From an uncultured Oscillospiraceae bacterium (GTDB taxonomy: Bacteria; Bacillota; Clostridia; Oscillospirales; Acutalibacteraceae), in contig UQDP01000001.1 in NCBI GenBank assembly GCA_900539845.1, positions 1 through 64,000 on the forward strand: a stretch of DNA of 64,000 nt, read 5' to 3'. This document shows, in pieces, positions 17,135-24,440 of the stretch. The notes beneath the pieces are model-generated. The model made no database searches, had not been told where the DNA came from, and saw only the letters and a list, made by a program, of their open reading frames with translations. Each line of letters begins with the position of its first letter. Position 1 is the first letter of the stretch. The translations under genes and the position numbers were made by a program.

Positions 17135-17950
17135 ATGGATTATAAGAAGTTAAATAAAGAATCGGCTATTGCCATCGGTGATTTTGACGGAATGCATCTT
17201 GCGCATAAGACCGTTGTTACCGGCGCTGAAAATGTTGCCATATATTGCGTGCACAACAGATTTTCGCTGATGCAGAAAAGTCTTTTTCAAAAGCGCTGGC
17301 CAAATGCCGTTTTTGCAGATTTTGAAAAAATTAAAAATATGACCGGCGAACAGTTTATAAATGACATAATTATAGGCGAGTTTGCCGCTAAGATCGTGCT
17401 GTGCGGTTTTAATTTCCGTTTCGGAAAAAATGCTTCCTGGTCTGCTCTTGATATGCGCAGATATCTTGAAAAACGCGGTATATGGGTGCGCATACTCGAG
17501 GCACAGGATTTTGAGGGAAAGCCAATCAGCTCAACGCGTATCAGAAAAGCCGTAAGCGAGGGCAGAATAAATGCCGCAAATGAAATGCTCGGCTATCATT
17601 TCACCTTTGAAGCCCCTGTAATTGAGGGCGATCAGCGAGGCAGAACAATCGGCTTTCCAACCATAAATCAGCATTTGCCGCAGGGGCTGATCGTGCCTCG
17701 TTTCGGGGTTTATGAGAGCCGTGTGCTGATCGGCAGCCGGTCTTATAAGGCGTTTACCAATATCGGCAACCGACCCACATGGTATGTTGACGAACCGCTG
17801 GCGGAGACGCATATATTCGGCTACAGCGGCGATTTATACGGTCAGGAGGTCGCTGTTGAACTTGTAAATTATCTGCGGCCCGAAAAACTTTTTAAAAACG
17901 CTGATGAATTGAAGAAACAACTGGATTATGATAAAAGCAGTATTATTTGA
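17135..17950 (+). CDS. ribF: Bifunctional riboflavin kinase / FAD synthetase
   Basis: A 271-residue enzyme making FMN and FAD. The N-terminal adenylyltransferase domain has GDFDGMHLAH (nucleotide-binding HxxH form) and ISSTRIRKAVSEG. The C-terminal kinase domain has RGRTIGFPTIN, GVYESRV, TNIGNRPT and the C-terminal LRPEKLF. It is about 40 residues shorter than typical RibF; the N-terminal domain is compact, with reduced spacing after the first strand, but no key motif is missing. It follows truB directly and overlaps the HAD gene by 23 bp. Confidence 0.92.
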   Translation: MDYKKLNKESAIAIGDFDGMHLAHKTVVTGAENVAIYCVHNRFSLMQKSLFQKRWPNAVFADFEKIKNMTGEQFINDIIIGEFAAKIVLCGFNFRFGKNASWSALDMRRYLEKRGIWVRILEAQDFEGKPISSTRIRKAVSEGRINAANEMLGYHFTFEAPVIEGDQRGRTIGFPTINQHLPQGLIVPRFGVYESRVLIGSRSYKAFTNIGNRPTWYVDEPLAETHIFGYSGDLYGQEVAVELVNYLRPEKLFKNADELKKQLDYDKSSII

Positions 17951-18590
17951 TTTTGACGAGACCCTGCAGGATAGAACTTTGGCGTTTGAGCATTATTCGG
18001 ACGCTTTTATGCAGGAATTTTTCCCGGATTTATCCGATGCGGAAAAAATGCAAAGAAAAAAAGATATGGCTGATACCGGCAACGGCGGCTATGTAAACCG
18101 TGTGGAATGGTACGGGCGGCTTATTGATATGTGGTGCTGGAAAGATTCTCCGGGAGCACAAGCGCTTGCTCGTCATTATGACGAAAAGTTCGGCTTTTTC
18201 AATGTCGTTTTTGACGACGCGATCCCGCTTTTGACGGAACTCAGAAATCGAGGTATTCAAACAGGTGTTATTACCAACGGTCCGTCCATACTTCAGCACA
18301 CCAAAATGGATAACAGCGGGCTTTTGCCGTATTGCGATATCCTTGTTGTTTCCGGCGATCTTGAATTCGCCAAGCCGCAGCCGGAGATATTTCTATACAC
18401 AGCTGAAAAGCTCGGTGTAAAAACCGAAGAATGTATTTATGTGGGTGATCATCCCGTTAATGATATAAAGGGAGCGCTGTCCGCAGGCATGAAAGCCGTA
18501 AGGATGAACTGGGGATGGTTCAAGGATCGGGATCTGCGTCGGGATGTTCCTGTTGTAAATAAACTTTACGATGTGATTCATTATGTTTAA
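17928..18590 (+). CDS. HAD-superfamily hydrolase
   Basis: A 220-residue haloacid dehalogenase-type phosphatase. Motif I is FDFDETLQD, motif II VITNGPS, motif III lysine in EFAKPQPEIF, and motif IV YVGDHPVNDIKGA, so all catalytic residues are present. An alpha-helical cap lies between motifs I and II. Its start lies inside the end of ribF, and its end overlaps pncC by 8 bp, so it is co-expressed with flavin and tRNA genes. By analogy it could be an FMN or nucleotide phosphatase, but the substrate is not determined. Confidence 0.88.
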   Translation: MIKAVLFDFDETLQDRTLAFEHYSDAFMQEFFPDLSDAEKMQRKKDMADTGNGGYVNRVEWYGRLIDMWCWKDSPGAQALARHYDEKFGFFNVVFDDAIPLLTELRNRGIQTGVITNGPSILQHTKMDNSGLLPYCDILVVSGDLEFAKPQPEIFLYTAEKLGVKTEECIYVGDHPVNDIKGALSAGMKAVRMNWGWFKDRDLRRDVPVVNKLYDVIHYV

Positions 18591-19062
18591 TGATATTACC
18601 CTTTACGAAAAGGCAGTTGAAAAGCTGATAAATAAAGGACTGCATATTTCATTCGCAGAAAGCTGCACGGGCGGTCTGTGCAGCGGTGCGCTCGTAAGCG
18701 TGGCAGATGCGTCAAAGGTTCTTGATGTTTCGTTTGTTACGTATGCGAATGAAGCCAAAATGCGTTTTCTCGGTGTGAAAGAGGCAACCATAAATGAATT
18801 CGGCGTTGTTTCGGAAGAAGTGGCTGGCGAAATGGCCGCAGGCGTTGCCCGAACCGCTCAAAGTGAAGTCGGCGTAGGAGTTACGGGTGTTGCAGGCCCT
18901 TCCGGCGGCACGGCAAAAAAACCGGTCGGCATGGTCTGCTTCGGATTCTGCGTTAACGGCAACGTTAAAACTTACACGCAGTTTTTCGGTGAGATCGGCA
19001 GAAACACAGTCAGGCAAAAAAGTGTGAATTTTGTTTTTGAAAAACTGAACGAACTTCTTTAA
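18583..19062 (+). CDS. pncC: Nicotinamide-nucleotide amidohydrolase (CinA C-terminal domain)
   Basis: A 159-residue stand-alone CinA C-terminal domain that deamidates nicotinamide mononucleotide for NAD recycling. Family motifs: FAESCTGGLCSGALVSV with the active-site serine, VVSEEVAGEMA, GVTGVAGPSGGTAKKPVG. The length is that of single-domain PncC proteins, without the N-terminal MoCF domain of full CinA. It is the last gene of the long operon and its start overlaps the HAD gene. Confidence 0.93.
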   Translation: MFNDITLYEKAVEKLINKGLHISFAESCTGGLCSGALVSVADASKVLDVSFVTYANEAKMRFLGVKEATINEFGVVSEEVAGEMAAGVARTAQSEVGVGVTGVAGPSGGTAKKPVGMVCFGFCVNGNVKTYTQFFGEIGRNTVRQKSVNFVFEKLNELL

Positions 19063-19067
19063 AACTC

Positions 19068-19096
19068 TTGACCTGCGCTTCATTTTATTGTATAAT
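19068..19096 (+). promoter_or_regulatory. Promoter of the tRNA cluster
   Basis: TTGACC (19068-19073) and TATAAT (19091-19096) with a 17-nt spacer, just after pncC. It would transcribe the tRNA fragments at 19172 and 19387 and, if the weak hairpin at 19440-19457 is passed, the element-borne tRNA-Thr. Confidence 0.75.
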
Positions 19097-19171
19097 TTCA
19101 AAGACGCAGTTGAGAACAGCCGTTGAATGCGGGCTTAAATAAAAATCTGCATTGCAATCTTAATATCATCC

Positions 19172-19205
19172 GCTACTGTGGCTCAGTTGGCAGAGCAGTC
19201 ATTTG
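19172..19205 (+). pseudogene. tRNA 5' fragment (tRNA-Thr-like)
   Basis: Acceptor strand GCTACTG and D-arm GGCTCAGTTGGCAGAGC match the broken tRNA-Thr gene 215 bp downstream, with one change in the D-loop. Similarity ends in the anticodon region (GTCATTTG), and no T-arm or acceptor 3' strand follows. It is a truncated gene, not a functional tRNA. Confidence 0.7.
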
Positions 19206-19386
19206 CCGGCGAGACGACCGCTGCCTGCGGCAGAAAAAGGGAGTTGAGCCGGGGAAGAAATAACGAGTAGCGGGAGGAAAGCGAAGCCCTGCCGCGGCGA
19301 CTATATTTCTGACCGTATATGCGCAGGCCAAAGGCTGTGGTTAAGGATAGGTTTTAAAATCAAAACTAAGGTAAAAAAATAACTAT
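19206..19386 (+). other. GC-rich structured segment of unknown nature
   Basis: About 180 bp between two tRNA fragments, without a convincing coding frame. The first ~110 bp are GC-rich and contain CTGCC-TGC-GGCAG and other short inverted repeats. The rest is AT-rich, with a GTTTT/AAAAC hairpin near 19350. It interrupts the first tRNA fragment near its anticodon, but I do not recognise intron, IS or known ncRNA signatures. Confidence 0.35.
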
Positions 19387-19432
19387 GCTACTGTGGCTCA
19401 GTTGGTAGAGCAGCGCATTCGTAATGCGCAGG
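19387..19432 (+). pseudogene. 5' part of split tRNA-Thr(CGT)
   Basis: GCTACTG acceptor strand, D-arm, complete anticodon arm (GCGCA-TTCGTAA-TGCGC, anticodon CGT at 19420-19422), then CAGG at the variable loop, where it stops matching a tRNA. The missing variable loop, T-arm and acceptor 3' strand are at 43801-43834. Joined at CAGG they form a perfect 76-nt tRNA-Thr with a fully paired acceptor and encoded CCA. The gene was split by the mobile element. Confidence 0.88.
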
Positions 19433-19454
19433 CCCCTGGATGTATTTAAGGATA
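19429..19454 (+). repeat. attL-like left junction of the element
   Basis: CAGG core (19429-19432), 8 bp, then the arm TGTATTTAAGGATA (19441-19454). That arm is the exact reverse complement of TATCCTTAAATACA at 43783-43796 by the right junction. In the excised circle the two arms would flank the core symmetrically, as in attP sites of large serine integrases. Confidence 0.75.
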
Positions 19455-19495
19455 CATTTTTTTGCTGTGCTGTATCCTATAAAAATTTAATATTC

Positions 19496-19571
19496 GCTGG
19501 TATGGCCCAGTAGGTAGGGCAACTGATTCGTAATCAGTAGGTCAGCGGTTCGAATCCGCTTACCAGCTCCA
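19496..19571 (+). tRNA. tRNA-Thr(CGT), element-borne
   Basis: Complete cloverleaf: acceptor GCTGGTA pairs with TACCAGC, anticodon arm ACTGA-TTCGTAA-TCAGT with CGT at 19529-19531, T-arm GCGGTTCGAATCCGC, discriminator T and encoded CCA (19569-19571). The D-arm (GCCC/GGGC) and all stems differ from the split host tRNA-Thr, so it is not a recent copy. It lies only 64 bp inside the left end of the element and has the same anticodon as the tRNA that the element broke. Confidence 0.92.
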
Positions 19572-19585
19572 AAAAAGAGGTTATC
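19558..19585 (+). repeat. Direct repeat copy 1 (tRNA-Thr 3' end plus terminator arm)
   Basis: The last 14 nt of tRNA-Thr and the left arm of its terminator. The same 28 bp, with one mismatch, recur at 25779-25806. Duplication of a tRNA 3' end is the usual trace of integration by a tyrosine-type integrase. Confidence 0.7.
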
Positions 19586-19604
19586 TTACGATAACCTCTT
19601 TTTT
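19571..19604 (+). terminator. Terminator of tRNA-Thr
   Basis: AAAAAAGAGGTTATC (19571-19585) pairs exactly with GATAACCTCTTTTTT (19590-19604) around a 4-nt loop. It can also serve the leftward PadR gene. Confidence 0.9.
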
Positions 19605-19677
19605 ATTAACTAATTACTCTAAAAGTGAGTTGTATTTTCTTCAAATTATTAATGTGTTGTATTAATAATGAGCAGTT

Positions 19678-20205
19678 TTACTTGAGCTTTTTTCTCATAT
19701 CAAGAAGCCATTTCTCAATAGATTGAGCTAATATATACTGCTGTTGTAAAACTGCAAATCCAATTTCAGGAACATCTTTGTTATTTTCTTTTAAAGCCAA
19801 ATTTTCTTCAAGATAAGCTTTCAGTGTTTTCATATTGCTTTCTATATTGTCTAAACATTTAGCTTGCTCATCTTTTGACATACACTCTAAATTTACAATA
19901 ACAGCGTTTAAATCTAAAAAGATATTTATTGGTTTGTTTGATGTTTCAAGCATCAGCTTTTCAAATTCTTTCTCGCCTGATTTTGTCAAAGAATATACTG
20001 CTTTTTCAGGCATTCTTCCTTCTTTTTCAATTCGACTTTTTATATAACCTTTTTGCTCTAATTGAATTACCTTTTTATATATTGATGGTGTGCTGATTTT
20101 TACCCATTTTGAAATATTGCGATACTCAACTAACTTTTGCAGGTCATATGCGCTCATAGCTTCTCTTTTTAGCATTCCTAAAACAATAAGATCAATGGTC
20201 GCCAT
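19678..20205 (-). CDS. PadR-family transcriptional regulator (MATE control)
   Basis: A 175-residue repressor with the PadR winged helix at residues ~1-85 (IDLIVLGMLKREAMSAYDLQ, PSIYKKVIQLEQKGYI, KAVYSLTKSGEKEFEKL) and a C-terminal helical dimerization/ligand domain (PadR C4-type). It is divergent from a MATE efflux gene, and the intergenic region has two near-identical palindromes overlapping both promoters, so it very probably represses itself and the pump and is released by a drug ligand. A second, related PadR gene is encoded at 23056-23583 with similar TACTAT half-sites. The ligand is unknown. Confidence 0.88.
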   Translation of the reverse strand: MATIDLIVLGMLKREAMSAYDLQKLVEYRNISKWVKISTPSIYKKVIQLEQKGYIKSRIEKEGRMPEKAVYSLTKSGEKEFEKLMLETSNKPINIFLDLNAVIVNLECMSKDEQAKCLDNIESNMKTLKAYLEENLALKENNKDVPEIGFAVLQQQYILAQSIEKWLLDMRKKLK

Positions 20206-20225
20206 AAAAATTCTCCTTTACTATA

Positions 20226-20289
20226 TTGACAACTACTATAAATTATAGTAAAATACCATCCGTGTTGCAACTACTATAATTTATAGTAG
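20226..20289. promoter_or_regulatory. Divergent PadR/MATE promoters with two palindromic operators
   Basis: Operators: TACTATAA-A-TTATAGTA (20234-20250) and CTACTATAA-T-TTATAGTAG (20271-20289). Rightward promoter: TTGACA (20226-20231), 17 nt, TAAAAT (20249-20254), so operator 1 fills its spacer. Leftward promoter: TTGCAA (20270-20265), 17 nt, TATAAT (20247-20242), inside operator 1, with operator 2 just upstream. This is a textbook layout for mutual repression. Confidence 0.8.
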
Positions 20290-20328
20290 TGTAATTGCTA
20301 TCACTTGCCAAATGAAAGGAGAAAAATT

Positions 20329-21702
20329 ATGAACAGTAAAAACAAAAAAATGGAACTATTGGGCACAGCTCCAATACCGAAAGCTTTATTAGCTATGGGT
20401 ATTCCTACAATGATTGGTATGCTCATAAACGCACTTTACAATCTTGTGGACGCTTATTTTGTCGGCGGATTAGGAGAAAGTCAAATGGGTGCTATTTCGG
20501 TTGTATATCCGCTTGGTCAGATCATTGTAGGCTTAGGATTGCTATTCGGAAATGGCGCTGCATCTTATATTTCAAGATTATTAGGTCAGAATAACAAGGA
20601 GCAGGCTGACAAGGTAGCAAGTACTGCATTATACAGCAGTCTTACAGTAGGTGCTGTTATCATTATTATTTCTGTAATCTTTTTAAAACCGATCTTAACT
20701 CTTTTAGGCGCAACTGAAAGTATATTACCTTATGCGGTTGCATATGCCGGTATATATATCGTATCCTGTATATTCAATGTTTTTAATGTTACAATGAACA
20801 ATATTGTAACAAGTGAAGGTGCTGCCAAGACTACGATGTGTGCACTCTTGATAGGTGCAGTGTTAAATATAGGCTTAGATCCGCTGTTTATCTATACATT
20901 GAATTTGGGTGTTGCCGGTGCTGCTGTAGCTACAGCAATTTCACAGGTAGTCTCAACATGTGTTTATCTATTTTATATTATAAGAAGGAAAAGTGCATTT
21001 CAGTTTAAAATCAAAGACTGTTCTTTTACAAAAGAAGTGCTTTCTGAAATCTTTAAAATAGGCGTACCGACACTTGTGTTCCAATTACTGACAAGTCTTT
21101 CAATTTCTTTAATTAATAATGCTGCTGGCAACTACAGCGATGCTGCCATTGCAGGTATGGGAGTTGTAACCCGTCTAATTTCTATGGGCAGCTTAACTGT
21201 GTTCGGTTTTATAAAAGGCTTTCAGCCAATTGCAGGATACAGCTACGGTGCGAAAAATTTTGATAGATTGCGCAAAGCAATAAAAATATCAATATTGTGG
21301 TCAACTGTTTTCTGTGTTGTTGCGGGACTTATTTTTACGCTGTTTTCTCAGTCTATTGTTTCACAATTTACCACTGGCAATGAGGAAATGATAAGAACAG
21401 GTGCCAGCTCATTAAGAGCAAACGGTATTACCTTTATGTTATTTGGATTTTATACGGTGTATTCATCTTTGTTCCTTGCACTTGGCAAAGGAAAGGAAGG
21501 CTTTATACTCGGAGCCTGTCGTCAGGGAATTTGTTTTATCCCGATAATATTAATTTTGCCTCTTATATGGGGATTGAACGGAATAATGTTTGCACAGCCG
21601 ATTGCAGATGTTCTCTCAGTAATTGTAACAGTATTTATGGCTGTACCTTTACATAAAAATCTAAATGATACAGAGAGAAAATTAAAAGAAAGAACTTCAT
21701 AA
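20329..21702 (+). CDS. MATE-family multidrug efflux transporter
   Basis: A 457-residue membrane protein with about 12 hydrophobic helices in two homologous halves, exporting cationic drugs by Na+ or H+ antiport. Family patterns: PKALLAMGIPTMIGMLINALYN, VDAYFVGGLGESQMGAISV, LGQNNKEQADKVAS, and in the second half FIKGFQPIAGYSYGAKNF. ATG 20329 is chosen because AAAGGAG lies 8 nt before it. It resembles the MepA branch, but its regulator is PadR-type rather than MarR-type. Divergent operators put it under the adjacent PadR protein. The substrate is inferred only from the family. Confidence 0.9.
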   Translation: MNSKNKKMELLGTAPIPKALLAMGIPTMIGMLINALYNLVDAYFVGGLGESQMGAISVVYPLGQIIVGLGLLFGNGAASYISRLLGQNNKEQADKVASTALYSSLTVGAVIIIISVIFLKPILTLLGATESILPYAVAYAGIYIVSCIFNVFNVTMNNIVTSEGAAKTTMCALLIGAVLNIGLDPLFIYTLNLGVAGAAVATAISQVVSTCVYLFYIIRRKSAFQFKIKDCSFTKEVLSEIFKIGVPTLVFQLLTSLSISLINNAAGNYSDAAIAGMGVVTRLISMGSLTVFGFIKGFQPIAGYSYGAKNFDRLRKAIKISILWSTVFCVVAGLIFTLFSQSIVSQFTTGNEEMIRTGASSLRANGITFMLFGFYTVYSSLFLALGKGKEGFILGACRQGICFIPIILILPLIWGLNGIMFAQPIADVLSVIVTVFMAVPLHKNLNDTERKLKERTS

Positions 21703-21732
21703 GAAAATAATTAATTGAAAAAATGATAAAGT

Positions 21733-21774
21733 AAAGCCGATGAACAGTGAGCTATTCACATATTCATCGGCTTT
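21733..21774. terminator. Bidirectional terminator after MATE gene
   Basis: AAAGCCGATGAA (21733-21744) pairs exactly with TTCATCGGCTTT (21763-21774). It lies between the convergent MATE and AlkD-like genes. Confidence 0.85.
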
Positions 21775-21793
21775 GATTATGTTTCTTTTACAA

Positions 21794-22453
21794 TTATAAA
21801 TATTTACTCGCTTCTTTAATACTCAATTTATCCATTGAATTTCTGTGTTTTTCAACGAAATTTCTAACCCATTGGGGATTGGTCTTAGAATAATCTCTTA
21901 AACTCCAGCCTATTGCTTTATTGATAAAAAACTCTGTGCTGCCGAAATTATTTATCAATATTTTTTCAAGTAATTGTGTATTTGTTTTTTCCTTTCTGCA
22001 AAGCTGGTGGTCAATAGCAATTCGTCGTATCCAAAAGTCTTCATCTGTTGACCACTCAAGCATAAGATCATTTATCCTACTATCTGCAAAAGCTATATTT
22101 CCAATTATCCTGTCAAATCCATCAATGGTATCCCACCATTGTTTTGTTTTTATATATTGTTTTATATGCGGCACATCTTCATATTTTAAAAAATCTTGCA
22201 TTGTTACAAGGTAATCAATTACAAGGTATTGAAATTCTCTGTGTTTATCATTATAACATTTATCTAGAAAACTCCAATCTACAATTTTTTTCTCCTTTTC
22301 ACTTTTCAGAAAATCTTTATAAATGGCTCGTCGTTTTGGAGTAGGCAATCCATAAAACGAAAATAAGTTTTTCATATATGCTGACATTTTATCTGCATTT
22401 TTTTCATCTTTATTTTCTTCAAACTGAATTTTAATTTTTATATACATATCCAT
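21794..22453 (-). CDS. DNA alkylation repair protein (AlkD-like HEAT-repeat glycosylase)
   Basis: A 219-residue all-helical protein of the AlkC/AlkD family, which excises cationic alkylated bases such as N3- and N7-alkylpurines. Recognisable elements are YGLPTPKRRAIYKDFL near the N-terminus, IKTKQWWDTIDGFDRIIGN, DEDFWIRRIAIDHQL, and FFINKAIGWSLRDYSKTNPQWV, the last being the most conserved family segment. The start is supported by GAGG before ATG 22453. It is a single gene within the cargo of the element. The family is clear; actual activity is untested here. Confidence 0.9.
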   Translation of the reverse strand: MDMYIKIKIQFEENKDEKNADKMSAYMKNLFSFYGLPTPKRRAIYKDFLKSEKEKKIVDWSFLDKCYNDKHREFQYLVIDYLVTMQDFLKYEDVPHIKQYIKTKQWWDTIDGFDRIIGNIAFADSRINDLMLEWSTDEDFWIRRIAIDHQLCRKEKTNTQLLEKILINNFGSTEFFINKAIGWSLRDYSKTNPQWVRNFVEKHRNSMDKLSIKEASKYL

Positions 22454-22634
22454 AGCTTTTACCTCGGCAAAATTTGCATATTTTATAATTACCTAAATCA
22501 GAAGCGTTTACTGCGATTAATTTGAAAATTTATATATTGCTTTCTAACATTAAATAATGGTATCTTAACTTATTATTATGTTGACATGGTGCAACGCACA
22601 AGAAATATATCTAGTTGATTTTTTTATATAAACA

Positions 22635-23090
22635 CTATCTTCCTCTGTGCTTTGATTTTTTCTTGTTTTGTCTCAATAGATATTGGCGTTCTTTTTCGGT
22701 TTCTTTTTTTTCTTTGCTTTGAGCCCTTTTATCTATTTTATTTAGATCATGTTGAAGTTTTAATGCTTGCTGTGCCTTTGTACCGATACCTTTGTTTTTT
22801 AATTGGCTATTAATTTCCCGTTGCATACGTTTTGGGTTGATTTTACGCTCTTCAACAACATCTGTTTTTATGGGCTGACTAAATTTCAATCTGTCCCAGT
22901 TTTTAAGCAGAAAACTATATACCTCATAGCTTTTTGGTTCAGAACCAAAAGTGATTTTGCACACTTCATATTTTCCATTATCTATTCGCTCATATAAACC
23001 TATCCAAAAAGGATTCTCAAACAAAATGGTTATTCTGCTTATAACAATTGAAGGTTTACTCTTCTCTAAATTGTTTTTCAAAATTATCAA
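22635..23090 (-). CDS. yjdF: YjdF-family protein (DUF2992)
   Basis: A 151-residue basic protein. The N-terminal half has the YjdF pattern FENPFWIGLYERIDNGKYE and FGSEPKSYEVYSFL. The C-terminal half has the hallmark NPKRMQREIN, GIGTKAQQALKL and a Lys/Arg-rich helix ending KKSKHRGR, suggesting nucleic-acid binding. In Bacillus, yjdF is controlled by a riboswitch that senses azaaromatic compounds; the protein's function is unknown. Here it overlaps the end of a PadR regulator gene by 35 bp and so is probably translated from the PadR transcript. The first ~20 residues are less conserved, and the true start may lie slightly downstream. Confidence 0.85.
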   Translation of the reverse strand: MIILKNNLEKSKPSIVISRITILFENPFWIGLYERIDNGKYEVCKITFGSEPKSYEVYSFLLKNWDRLKFSQPIKTDVVEERKINPKRMQREINSQLKNKGIGTKAQQALKLQHDLNKIDKRAQSKEKKETEKERQYLLRQNKKKSKHRGR

Positions 23091-23583
23091 TCCACTCTAA
23101 TAGTGCATTATAAAGAAGTTGCTGTTGATCGAAAATCGTCTTACCGACAAGCGGCAGAACAGAATAATATTCAGCAGCACATTCATCATTGATTTGTTTG
23201 GAAGATGTTATGCTATTTTGTAATTGCTTCACTAATTCCATAGCTTTTGACTTATCTATTTTATTCAAGTTTGTAATTACAACATTAAAATCAAACAATA
23301 AAGGAACCGTTTGATTAGCTTTGTCCTGCATAAGTTGTTCAAAATAAGCCTTTCCTTTATCTGTAATTGCGTATATTGCTTTTTCAGAAAACCTTTCGCC
23401 TTTAACAGTGTCACTGTGAAGATAGCCTTTTTCATTAAGCTGAATTACCTTTCTGTAAATAGACGGAACACTTATTTTAGTCCACATCGAAAGGTGATGA
23501 TACTCCACATCTTTTTGAATATCATAAGCACTTTGAGGTTTTTCCAAAACCATACCAAGTATTACTAAATCTATTGATGACAT
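23056..23583 (-). CDS. PadR-family transcriptional regulator (yjdF operon)
   Basis: A 175-residue PadR winged-helix protein closely related to the one at 19678-20205: IDLVILGMVLEKPQSAYDIQ, SVPSIYRKVIQLNEKGYL, KAIYAITDKGKAYFEQLM. ATG 23583 is chosen because AGAGGTG precedes it and the family starts at this methionine; the open frame continues upstream without a site. Overlapping palindromes just upstream form its likely operator. It is cotranscribed with yjdF, so the sensed compound is probably an aromatic drug-like molecule, an inference from YjdF and PadR biology. Confidence 0.88.
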   Translation of the reverse strand: MSSIDLVILGMVLEKPQSAYDIQKDVEYHHLSMWTKISVPSIYRKVIQLNEKGYLHSDTVKGERFSEKAIYAITDKGKAYFEQLMQDKANQTVPLLFDFNVVITNLNKIDKSKAMELVKQLQNSITSSKQINDECAAEYYSVLPLVGKTIFDQQQLLYNALLEWIDNFEKQFREE

Positions 23584-23600
23584 AAATACACCTCTAACAT

Positions 23601-23640
23601 TACTATTAACAATAGTACTATTAATGATAGTAAAAGTCAA
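23601..23640 (-). promoter_or_regulatory. PadR/yjdF promoter with overlapping operators
   Basis: Leftward promoter: TTGACT (23640-23635), 17 nt, TACTAT (23617-23612). Two palindromes overlap it: TACTATT-AAC-AATAGTA (23601-23617) and TACTAT-TAATG-ATAGTA (23616-23632). The half-site resembles that of the first PadR operators. Confidence 0.7.
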
Positions 23641-23733
23641 TACTTTATTCAAAAAAGCCACTGATTTGCTATGCTACAACAAATCAGCGGCTTTATATTT
23701 TTATTTTAAGCATATTAGTTTTTTCTAAATCAA

Positions 23734-24438
23734 TTAATTATTACTAAATTCATGGCTCACAATATTATCAAAATTATTATTGAGAACATAATATACTTTG
23801 TTTTCTTTTACAGAGTAGACAAATGATACTCGTGTAGCCCATAACCCTTCTTGCTTTACAGCGTTTAATATGTGAAACGCTTCTGTAACGGAAAAATTAT
23901 CGTTGCATTTTTCAATCAACTGGTTTGCTCTTTCATATCTATCGTCACCGGATACGATATAATGTCTGGTGGTTTCAGGTCTTAATACTGAATAATTTGT
24001 TATTAGTGAATGCTTAGTGTGCTCTAATCTGTAACCTATTCCGGGTTCAATAATAAGCACTCTCCCTTGAATATCTGACAGCATAGCCTGCATGGTTGCG
24101 TCAGGGGCATAAACTATTTTCTTGGTACTTACTATGTCAACAGCATCATCAAAGCTAACTAAACCTTTAATAAAATTTTCGGTTAACTGAGAGATTGTAT
24201 AACAATTCTCATTTACAATGAACTTTCCGTTTTCATTTCCGTTCACATAAAGCAAAGTTCCGACATTTCCGTTCCTGTTTACTCCGTGAAAAGAGTGATA
24301 TTGCTTGTCAGGCATTTTTATTCCGATAAAAAATCTGTTTTCTTCTTTTATGACTTTGTGTTTCCATACAGATAGATCAATATCAAAATTAAATCCAACA
24401 ATTGTATCATTTCCATTGTATACAAATCTTGTACACAT
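23734..24438 (-). CDS. Linear amide C-N hydrolase (choloylglycine hydrolase family)
   Basis: A 234-residue Ntn-hydrolase-like protein. It starts MCTRFVYNG, so removal of Met exposes Cys2, the nucleophile of penicillin V acylases and bile salt hydrolases. FNFDIDLSVWKHKV and the IGIKMPDKQYHSFHGVNRNGNVGTLLY region (in parts) match the core. It is about 80-100 residues shorter than PVA/BSH enzymes, so the substrate loops differ. It is encoded 2 bp after the acetyltransferase gene, and the two likely form an operon. Substrate unknown; acyl-homoserine-like, penicillin or peptide amides are all possible. Confidence 0.75.
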   Translation of the reverse strand: MCTRFVYNGNDTIVGFNFDIDLSVWKHKVIKEENRFFIGIKMPDKQYHSFHGVNRNGNVGTLLYVNGNENGKFIVNENCYTISQLTENFIKGLVSFDDAVDIVSTKKIVYAPDATMQAMLSDIQGRVLIIEPGIGYRLEHTKHSLITNYSVLRPETTRHYIVSGDDRYERANQLIEKCNDNFSVTEAFHILNAVKQEGLWATRVSFVYSVKENKVYYVLNNNFDNIVSHEFSNN

Positions 24439-24440
24439 AT

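Noticed and set aside
19172..19571. Three functional tRNA genes in tandem
   Set aside because: Only 19496-19571 has a T-arm and 3' acceptor strand; the other two stop in the anticodon or variable region.
19068..20325. CRISPR array
   Set aside because: The repeats here are tRNA halves and two operator palindromes; there are no regularly spaced direct repeats or cas genes anywhere in the window.
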